The notes below the pieces were generated by a model. It worked only from the letters and a program-made list of their open reading frames with translations, ran no database searches and had not been told where the DNA came from. A DNA stretch of 64,000 nt from Elmis aenea (lineage: Eukaryota > Arthropoda > Insecta > Coleoptera > Elmidae): contig OX393583.1 of the NCBI GenBank assembly GCA_947652605.1, forward strand, positions 13,743,222 through 13,807,221. The letters are read 5' to 3'. The position numbers and the translations under genes are program-made. How positions within the stretch are numbered: position 1 is the first letter of the stretch; each line of letters opens with the position of its first letter. This document shows positions 55,956 through 64,000 of the stretch, piece after piece.

Positions 55956-56689
55956 GTACATATAATACAACGAAATAAGGAAAGGAGTTTCAGACGACCA
56001 TTTAAAATACGCGCCGACGACGATATTTCGCGATTTTTGGCGCGCGCGCGTATCCGGGGCCGCTCTTTCGATCGCGCGCGCTCCCGACGCCGGCAATGGT
56101 CTTCCGGAGAAGCCATCGAGGAAAACGTGCGAAAATTTTACACGCAACATTTAAATCGGGTCGTCGGGAGCGAGAATTTCGTCAAAATTTGACAATTTGA
56201 CATGTTGACGTGAACTTTGAACACTCGAACCTTCTCCGATTCGACCTTTTCGCGCATGTGTCGTACCGATTCGGATTCGTCTCGCTCTCCCCGACAAGTA
56301 CGTACCAAACAATCCCACTTTCGAGTCGAATTCGGACCACGAACGAGAAAAAGCGCAGGCGCGCGCACGCGCTACATACTAACGAAATAAGGAATCGAGT
56401 TTCAAACGACCATTTAAAATACGCGCCGACGGCGATAATTCGCGATTTTTCGCGTGCGGACGTATCCGGGGCCGGTCTTTCGATTGTGCCCGCTCCCGAG
56501 TCCGGCAATGGTCTTCCGGAGAAGCCATCGAGGAAAACGTGCGAAATTCTTACACGCAACATTTAAATCGGGTCGTCGGGAGCGGGAATTTCGTCAAAAT
56601 TTGACAATTTGACAATTCGACGTGACCTTTGAACGCTCGAACTTTCTCCGATTCTATCTTTTCGCACATTTGTCGTACCGATTCGGATT
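55956..56689. repeat. GC-rich satellite, unit of 412 bp
   Basis: CGAAATAAGGAA recurs at 55971 and 56383, and the sequence between repeats: ATTTAAAATACGCGCCGACG, CCGGCAATGGTCTTCCGGAG, ATTTAAATCGGGTCGTCGGG, GTCGTACCGATTCGGATT. About 1.8 units are present and the second runs into the gap. Base composition is far richer in G+C than neighbours. The long frames here are a side effect of few stop codons. They are not genes. Confidence 0.9.
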
Positions 56690-56889
56690 NNNNNNNNNNN
56701 NNNNNNNNNNNNNNNNNNNNNNNNNNNNNNNNNNNNNNNNNNNNNNNNNNNNNNNNNNNNNNNNNNNNNNNNNNNNNNNNNNNNNNNNNNNNNNNNNNNN
56801 NNNNNNNNNNNNNNNNNNNNNNNNNNNNNNNNNNNNNNNNNNNNNNNNNNNNNNNNNNNNNNNNNNNNNNNNNNNNNNNNNNNNNNNNN
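56690..56889. other. Assembly gap, exactly 200 N
   Basis: A run of 200 N interrupts the second satellite unit. The round number suggests a placeholder, not a measured distance. The missing DNA probably includes more 412-bp units. Confidence 0.99.
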
Positions 56890-56952
56890 CGTATCGGTGC
56901 GCAAAAACAAAAACTGCGTATAGTTGAAAATAATTTAAGGCTATGTAGCAAG

Positions 56953-57650
56953 CAGGGTTGAGCAGATTTAAATAAATTGATTGAAATCACAATTTAAATC
57001 AACTGATATTTTTTTTAAATTATTAATTTAAATCACTGATTACATGAGTACAATAAAATATTTATAATAAAACAAAATTTTATTTTCTCAAAACAAAAAA
57101 CACGGGGTGGCCATAATCTACATGTGTTGTATGGGTAACTTTATTATTATAAGAGTTACATGGTCGGTTAAATTAGCAAAGTTGGGCAGAATTTCAAAAC
57201 AAATTTAATGCCATTTTGACATGCTATTTTTAAATATTTTGAAAAAAATAAAAACCATTTTTTCAATGTTAAATAATTCCATAGACACCTATGGTAAAAC
57301 CAAACTGTAAAATGATTCCTGTAAATAATTATAAATGTAGAATAAGAAAAAAATATCTAAAACGTCATAGCACACTCGGTTTTAGAGATATAAGCCAAAT
57401 TTTCTTTTTTTTAAATGGCAATCATAGTTGGCTATGAGTTCATAAAGAGCTTATTTTTTTCTGATTTCAAAAATGTATCAGCGTCATATCTATTTTTATT
57501 AATTTTCTTAAAATTTTCCAAAAACCAAAATTAATCCTAAATTCAATAATATGGTACATTTGATTTAAATCAAAAAATCTGATTTAAATCAAATAAATCG
57601 ATTTTTTTTGATTTAAAAACAATCATGATTTTTATCCAGTATCCACCCTG
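56953..57650. mobile_element. GATTTAAATC hAT, duplicate b, with intact target duplication
   Basis: CAGGGTTGAGCAGATTTAAA to TTTTTATCCAGTATCCACCCTG is flanked by perfect GTAGCAAG (56945-56952 and 57651-57658). This is the genuine insertion into foldback R copy 3. The family also includes the element at 43440-44618. Confidence 0.93.
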
Positions 57651-57744
57651 GTAGCAAGTGACCATAACAACTTTTATTTAAAACTTTTTTTGTAAAGTTG
57701 TCCCAAGACGAGATATTGATCCGTTACGTTTTGTGCACACTGTA

Positions 57745-58261
57745 TATAAAAACAACAACGGTGAAGCATCAATTCAATCAACCAAAAATTTTAAGGCTAA
57801 TACTGCCAATAATAAACCAGTTATAAATTAGTGTATTAAAATTGTGTAGATAAAGTATTACCAAAACAAAAAACTTCATCAGTTTGTAAGTATGTGTTAT
57901 TAATGTTCAAAATATTACTTACATTATAACAACATTAAGATAATTTTAAAATGTTCAAACGTCGTGTAATAAAGCATTATTAGATTTTGTATTATATATA
58001 ATTTAGTTTCGAAGCTTGCTGTGAGGCAGCAGTGGGAATAAAATGTATAAATTACCTCTAATTAACTTCCACTAACGAAGTCTATTATTTGCGCTGGAGA
58101 TTTGGCAAGACCGATTTTTAAAGATGGCAACTAACGAACCTTGAGACAATTATTATCATTTTGTTACATCCACAAGCTCTACACGGTAGAAACAAAATAA
58201 AGTCAGAGAAAGAAATAACAGTAGAGAGCCGATTTTTTACCAGAAAAATTATAGTTTTTGA
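57745..58261. other. Unassigned sequence
   Basis: No ends, repeats or proteins are recognised. Confidence 0.3.
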
Positions 58262-58962
58262 TATACAGGGTGTCACACAAAAAATGCCGCAAGCTGTAAC
58301 TCCGTTGTTTGTGGTCCGATTTTGATAAACAAAAAACTAAATGAAATGGCTCCTCAAATACTATGAACGGAATTGGATTTCATTTTTTTTCAAGTTCAAC
58401 TTAGTTGTCAAACGTAGTCAATTTTTTTTTCCAAATGGTACCATCTATTTTTTTTACTAAACCTGGTAGACATTATTTTTCTGAATTCAATGATGTAATC
58501 ATAAGTTAATTTTAGTGCTAAACTAATAAGAAATAATAAATAAAAGTTTCACAAAATTTTCAAGCGTGCCGTGAAAAACAAAAAAAAAATCTTTATCAAC
58601 AAATGTCATTGAAACGTCAGTGTGGTATTTAAATGATAATTGTAAAACCTAACCTATTTTAGTTAAACTTTTATTTTTTATTTCTTATTAGTTTAGCACT
58701 AAAATTAACTTATGATTACATCACTGAATTCAGAAAAATAATGTCTACCAGATTTAGTAAAAAAAAAATAGATGGTGCCATTTGGGTAAAAAAATTGACT
58801 ATCGTTTGACATTTAAGTTGACCTTGAAAAAAATTGAAATCCAATTCAGTTTAGGTACTTATATTATTTGAGGAGCCATTTCATTTAGTTTTTTGTTCAC
58901 CAAAATCGGACCACAAACAACGGAGTAACAGCTTGCGGCGTTTTTTGTGTGACACCCTGTAC
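58262..58962. mobile_element. Foldback element A, copy 2
   Basis: TATACAGGGTGTCACACAAA to TTTGTGTGACACCCTGTACA. The arms correspond to copy 1 (2854-3600). It is about 45 bp shorter because of a deletion near the centre. Arms such as TAGATGGTGCCATTTGG and CCAAATGGTACCATCTA face each other. Confidence 0.88.
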
Positions 58963-59088
58963 ATACAAGATGTTAAAGAAAAAACTGGGACATTTTCTAT
59001 TTTCTGGAATATTTCTATTTAAAAAAAAAACACGAAATAATCTATGACTATGTGGTAGTAATCTTTGGGACACCATGTATAGTTTCAA

Positions 59089-59972
59089 TATACAGTGCTG
59101 CGCAAATGTATGGAAACAGACAAATATCTAGAACACTAGTGAAGATATACAGGGTGTTTAGTAAAAAATGCGAAAAATTCGAGAGGTGATTCCTTACCGA
59201 AAATTAAGGGGGGTCTTTTATATAAATTTGTTTCCTTAGACGTCTCCTTTCGGAGTTACACCCCCCTAAAGGGGAGCGGTAAAATTAGGTTTTTATTTCT
59301 TAAATTTGGATAAATGTAGGAGAATGATATTTAGTAGACGTTTTATACGTATTAAAAAGTTTTCCATAGTGATATTTCATATTTTCAATCATCTCCCACC
59401 TTCACAGGGGGCTGAAAAGTGCGACCCCTGTTGGCTTTTTTATCAGAACATTTTGGTGGGTTGAAATTTTGCAATTTATGTTCATATTGGGTAGAATTAA
59501 CGGGCGTTTTAGCGTTGTCGCCGCGTAAACGTCAAAATGAATTACACCCGTCAATTCTACCCAATATGAACATTAACAAACCATGGTTACTACCAAAATT
59601 AATCGTTTTACATTGGAATATTTAATGATGCATGTTCACTTATATTATTTTTTTACTCAAAAACAGCAAGTTTTACGAGAGAAGTTAAAAAATAAAAAAG
59701 TTTCTTAATAAATCAAGCTTAAAAAAAAAGGTTTTTTAATTGCAAAATTTCGACCCACCAAAAAGTTCTGATAGAAAAAACAACAGGGGTCGCACTTTTC
59801 AGCCCCCTGTGAAGGTGAGAAATGATTGAAAATATTATGGGAAACCTTTTAATAAGTACAAAACATCTACCATAGGTATATCATTCTCCTACATTTATCC
59901 AAATTTGAGAAATAAAATAAAAACCTAATTTTAATATTTGTCTGTTTCCATACTTTTGCGCAGCACTGTATA
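59089..59972. mobile_element. Element Y, TACAGTGCTGCGCAAA ends, containing foldback C copy 4
   Basis: TATACAGTGCTGCGCAAATG with GGAAACAGACAAATATC at the left is mirrored at 59934-59972. A solo copy of this end is at 18592-18634. The enclosed family C copy starts TATACAGGGTGTTTAGTAAA at 59146 and lacks its right terminus. Its centre is the TTCATATTGGGTAGAATT hairpin (59478-59575). Confidence 0.78.
59146..59933. repeat. Foldback family C, copy 4
   Basis: Left arm (GACGTCTCCTTTCGGAGTTA, CACCCCCCTAAAGGGGAGCG), centre hairpin and right arm (CAACAGGGGTCGCACTTTTC) are present in order. The last ~60 bp of the right arm are replaced by the Y terminus. Confidence 0.8.
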
Positions 59973-61146
59973 CTGTATACGAACACATCAGTAATTATTG
60001 ACATGAATTGCTTTATACGCGTTTTTGATACGACCTGTATATAAATAAAACCATTAAGCAACGGAATTTCGTCTCGTGCTTCATGTCAGTTTCCTTCAAA
60101 ACCAAAACCTCGTACAAATAAAAAAAAATTAAGTGCCTAATTAAGCTGCTAGGATTAGAAAATGAACATATAATATAAGATTGCATGTTCTTTGTAATTG
60201 AAAATTTAAATTACGTACCAATTATGTAGTATTTAGTGGCAGCTGGCGACATTAGTATCTGTTTCTGACATAAATATAACTAGCTGCGACTGTTATCGAC
60301 AGTTCCTTACACAAAATAAAATTTATCATTGTCTTGAGAGATTATCGTGTTCCGTTCACAGTCCGACTGCTCGATATTTTCAAGAATAAAGTGATATTTT
60401 GCGTATTTCGTGAAATAAACGATGAAGGTTCTTAATGGTGTACAACTCCCGCCTTCTATTTTTATTCGTCTTTAAATTCACCTCCGCGGTACACAAACGT
60501 GCCACAAGCCGATTAAAATTAATAAAAAGGTAATATAAACGGGAAAATAAAATTAGCTGGGGTCGCATAACGTCAGCAAACAACTTGAGGAAATTTGGAG
60601 AAATACAGGACCCGGAAAAGTACAAAAATATGAACGAGAAACTCCAACAGCAACTTGTTTAATAGCACTATACGGTGATTAAAGCAAATAAGACGTTTCG
60701 ATTGGTTTAGAATCATCATCAACATTATCATTTCTTATGTTTTTTGCATTAATTTCTTAGTTTAGAGTTTAAAACACGATCATATTTTTCATTATTTTCA
60801 TAAAGCGTTGGTATTTATTACAGAATATTTAAACAATTATAAGTTTTTTATGTTCTTCAATTTTTTATACAATTGTTTTCAAGAAAGTCGATTCAATTTT
60901 TTTTTCCAGTTTATTTTTTCTATTAATTAAATGAAATCCTATATTTTCAAATATGTGAATTTAAAGCTCCAGATATGTTTCATCATACATTATACAACTT
61001 AAGTATCTTTTGCGAGAAACTTTTTTATAAAAAGAGCAAAGACAAGAACAATCAAAGTAGTTTTTAAAAAAATTAATAAATAACAAGTGAATAATCTAGT
61101 TTAAAATCTTCGACAAACGTTTATTGTAAAAAATAAAAATAATGTA
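59973..61146. other. Unassigned AT-rich sequence
   Basis: No protein or complete repeat is recognised. AGACGTTTCGATTGGTTTAG with ATCATCATCAAC at 60691-60722 resembles text seen near Penelope-like termini but has no supporting structure. Confidence 0.3.
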
Positions 61147-63479
61147 CAGGGGTCGGCAACGCGGTGCCCGGGTTGCGCCATGGCGCCCTCGGTGAGATTT
61201 TTATGCGCGCTCACTATATTACACACATACGGTGTTGGGAAATCAGTTCTATGGTACGCTCATAGCATGGCCGTCCGTAGGGGGAGGGGGCAAACGGGGC
61301 ACTTGCCCCCCCCTGGGATCGAGTAAAAATTAGTACTTGTAAAAACAAATAATAAAAATTAAAAAGTTATATTAAAATTTATATACAGGGTGCGCCATTA
61401 GTGCGATAAAGTCCATTATTGCCCTTAATGTCAACTTAATAAAAAAAAGTTTTTAATGAAACTTATAGTATTTCTACACGTGCATGTTTTAAAATTAGTT
61501 TCAAGTATACAGGGGGTTTCATAAAAGTGGGGCGTCACTAAAGGTATTTTTTTTAAATTGAACACCCAGTATATTTTTGCATAATCGAATTCAGCAAGAA
61601 AATCTCCATATGACAGTATTTTGTTTTTTTCATTTTTTTGCGACGTTGCCAATTTATCTTAAAAAATCTTTGAATTTCCAGAAAAACAGGGTACAATACT
61701 TGTCAAGAGCACAACCTTATGAATAATAATTGGCATATGATATTTTGTACATACAAAGTCAAAAGGTGTAGTCACAGTCTAAATACATCAAAATTAATTT
61801 ATATTATACAGGGTGTTTCTTATAGATGTGCCAACTTCCCAATTTTCAAACATCAATAACTTTATTTTTTCAAATGGAACACCCTGTATATTATTACGTC
61901 ATTTTGTTGCATTTTTGTTTTTCTTCAACTTTTCTTAATACTTACCTATACCTAAAATGAATATTTTCTGTGATATTAACATTTTACTTATTCTTATAAG
62001 CGTTGTGTAGGAATTTCCTAGTTTTCTCGGAGTAGGCCCAGACTTGTGACAATAGAAACAATAATTTCTGTAGTAACAAATGTCAGAGTAAATTGCTGTC
62101 AATTGTTAAAACATAAATAAATGAGTATAACATATGCAATATGATTTTCCAAAAAAAGAATTGATTGATACGGTCTATGTTGAGGGTGGCGTATTTTCGA
62201 TGCCCATACGGGGGGGGGGGGTATCTCGGTAATTTTCAGAGATTAAAAAAAAACTATATTTCGAAAATTAAAAAAGATATCAAAAATCTGTTTACGACAA
62301 TAAATTCCTCTCGAAAAAAGAAATCGAGATTACGTACTTAGTTTTTTAAATCTCTGATAACCGAGATACCCCCCCCTGTATGGGCATCGAAAATACGCCA
62401 CCCTCAACATAGACCGTATCAATCAATTCTTTTTTTGGAAAATTCATATTGCATACTGTTATACTCATTTATTTATGTTTTAACAATTGACAGCATTTAC
62501 TCTGAAATTTGTTACTACAGAAATTATTGTTTCTATTGTCAAAGTCGGGGCCTACTCCGAGGAAATTCCTACACAACGCTTATAAGAATAAGTAAAATGT
62601 AAATATCACAGAAAATATTCATTTTAGGTATAGGTAAGTATTAAGAAAAGTTGAAGAAAAACAAAAATGCAACAAAATGACCTAATAATATACAGGGTGT
62701 TCCATTTGAAAAAATAAAGTTATTGATGTTTGAAAATTGGGAAGTTGGCACATCTATAAGAAACACCCTGTATAATATAAATTAATTTTGATGTATTTAG
62801 ACTATGACTACACCTTTTGACTTTGTATGTGCAAAATATCATTTGCCAATTATTACTCATAACGTTGTGCTCTTGGCAAGTATTGTACCCTGTTTTTCTG
62901 GAAATTCAAAGATTTTTTAAGATAAATTGGCAACGTCGCAAAAAAATGAAAAAAACAAAATACTGTCAAATGGAGATTTTCTTGCTGAATTCGATTATGC
63001 AAAAATATACTGGGTGTTCAATTTAAAAAAAAATACCTTTTGTGACGCCCCACTTTTATGAAACCCCCTGTATACTTGAAAATAATTTTAAAACATGCAG
63101 CTCTAGAAATACTATAAGTTTCAATAAAAACTTTTTTTTATTAAGTTGACATTAAGGGCAATAATGGACTTTATCGCACTAATGGCGCACCCTGTATATT
63201 ATTATTTGTCTTTATGCTGTGCCCCCCTTGAAAATTTTTCTGCGGACGCCCATGGCGTTCTTAAAAAAAATTCGCTGAATTTCGTTTTAACGTTTTCGTT
63301 CCGTTCTCAGTCCCTGTTGCTAACCGACCGAAATGTGCGAATTTGAACCTTATGTATTGTCCATAAGGCCATTACCGGAAATAAAACCTTTAATATTTCA
63401 AAGTTTTTTTTTTGGGCGTCCCCCAATAACTTTTGAATTTATACTGCGCCTTCATTGACCAAAAGGTTGCCCACCCCTG
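61147..63479. mobile_element. hAT-like outer element, CAGGGGTCGGCAAC ends
   Basis: CAGGGGTCGGCAACGCGG at 61147 and the diverged inverse GGTTGCCCACCCCTG ending at 63479 are of hAT type. The flanking octamers do not match, so the pairing rests on end similarity only. A second pair of ends, GCATGGCCGTCCGTAGG (61265) and GGACGCCCATGGC (to 63255), lies inside with GGGGCA/TGCCCC next to it, indicating another nested element. Confidence 0.6.
61382..63198. mobile_element. Palindromic element W, 1.8 kb with nested ends
   Basis: TATACAGGGTGCGCCATTAG and its inverse CTAATGGCGCACCCTGTATA bound 1817 bp that folds on itself along almost its full length, with the centre near 62290. Each arm contains a smaller TACAGGGTG unit (61806-61889 and 62692-62773) and another CAGGGGGTTTCATAAAAG end. 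The centre holds a facing pair GAGGGTGGCGTATTTTCGAT...ATCTCGGTAA that resembles element N. A one-armed version is at 3751-4386. No protein is encoded. Confidence 0.9.
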
Positions 63480-64000
63480 AACCAAAGCATAAAATAGATT
63501 TAAAAAAATATAATTTTTTTTTAAATAATCGACTTTAAAAATTAAAAATTTTAATTTTTGTAAATTTCCTCCTCAATAATTTAATAGTTCATTTAAAAAC
63601 CCTCAAATTTCCTATGAGCCGATGCATAACATGATGTATCTTGCGAAAAACTTTTCTTTTTCTGATACACGCCAACTTTGGATGAACCAAAGAAGCCTGT
63701 GATAAAGTATAATACGAAATTGGTAGATTGAAGATCAAATAAATGTACTGTGACACCCCGCCTGACATAAATTATTTTTATTTTACATCAGTGTTATTTC
63801 GTTTACTTTTAAATGAACAACATTGCAATAAATGCTGATGAATCCAGTTACTAAAACATGTAACACTTCAAAAGAGCCAAGTTATGAGTTTTTCAACTTT
63901 GGTAAAACACGACTGTCACACTTTGGATCCTACAACGTCAGTATTTGGGTCTCGTCAATCAACAAACGATTTGTTGATAAATTTGTACATCTCAAGTAAG
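63480..64000. other. Unassigned sequence at the window end
   Basis: No repeats with ends and no proteins are recognised. Confidence 0.3.

Noticed and set aside
56182..56566. Frames of 118-126 codons on both strands in the GC-rich satellite
   Set aside because: Low stop-codon frequency in GC-rich tandem DNA explains them. They are open on both strands and match no family.
56550..56990. Frames crossing the N gap
   Set aside because: They are open only because unknown bases cannot encode stops.
61139..63487. Target duplication for the outer hAT-like element
   Set aside because: ATAATGTA and AACCAAAG do not match, so the pairing of ends is left tentative.

Overview
The window looks like a piece of an insect nuclear genome, possibly a beetle, although the sequence alone does not fix the order. 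It is AT-rich and has no long open frame. No intact host protein gene, tRNA or rRNA could be recognised. Nearly everything that can be identified is transposon-derived, so this is probably intergenic or intronic DNA that has collected nested insertions. Every protein-coding trace that I recognise is a broken transposase or retroelement relic: hAT, piggyBac, PIF/Harbinger, mariner, a DD41D Tc1/mariner relative, pogo, and a Penelope-like element with a GIY-YIG domain. Runs not assigned to an element are listed as such.

The dominant theme is a very large set of foldback elements whose ends read TATACAGGGTG...CACCCTGTATA. More than fifty such ends occur in 64 kb. They belong to about fifteen different families (called A, C, D, E, J, M, N, O, P, Q, R, S, V and W here, plus short ones). 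Five families (D, J, M, N, V) share a second box, ATCTCG or a one-base variant, exactly 35 nt inside the end, at both ends. One element with these ends (53458-54360) still carries a Tc1/mariner-type transposase relic with 41 residues between its last two catalytic aspartates, so a DD41D lineage is a candidate source of mobility for the whole group.

Layout. 1-2.6 kb: a 54-bp tandem array with a three-unit higher-order repeat. 2.6-8.1 kb: foldbacks A, W and C and hAT remnants. 9.0-11.5 kb: repeat E carrying a PIF/Harbinger element (TAA target duplication), which itself carries foldback D; the unoccupied Harbinger site survives at 44.2 kb. 12.05-16.54 kb: a piggyBac-like element (TTAA) holding a hAT, which holds two more hATs, one of which holds foldback C. 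17-30 kb: mostly unassigned DNA, foldbacks C, M, N and V, and hAT MITEs. 30.2-33.0 kb: a pogo-like element and a mariner. 33.6-40 kb: a GTCTTATAC tandem array, palindrome P, and CpG-rich TTAA elements built on TTCGCGAA. 40.7-47.6 kb: a second mariner copy sharing upstream flank with the first, foldbacks O, and a duplicated segment whose uninterrupted copy shows the unfilled sites of a Helitron-like element and a hAT. 47.8-51.7 kb: a Penelope-like remnant and a 202-bp tandem array with a MITE in one unit. 52.8-57.7 kb: foldback J with three nested insertions, then a duplicated hAT flanking a GC-rich 412-bp satellite and a 200-N gap. 58.2-63.5 kb: foldbacks A and C and an 1.8-kb palindrome (W) inside hAT-like ends.

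The value of the window lies in this insertion stratigraphy. Many target-site duplications can be read exactly, so the relative order of insertions can be established, and several insertions can be checked against unfilled paralogous sites in the same window.
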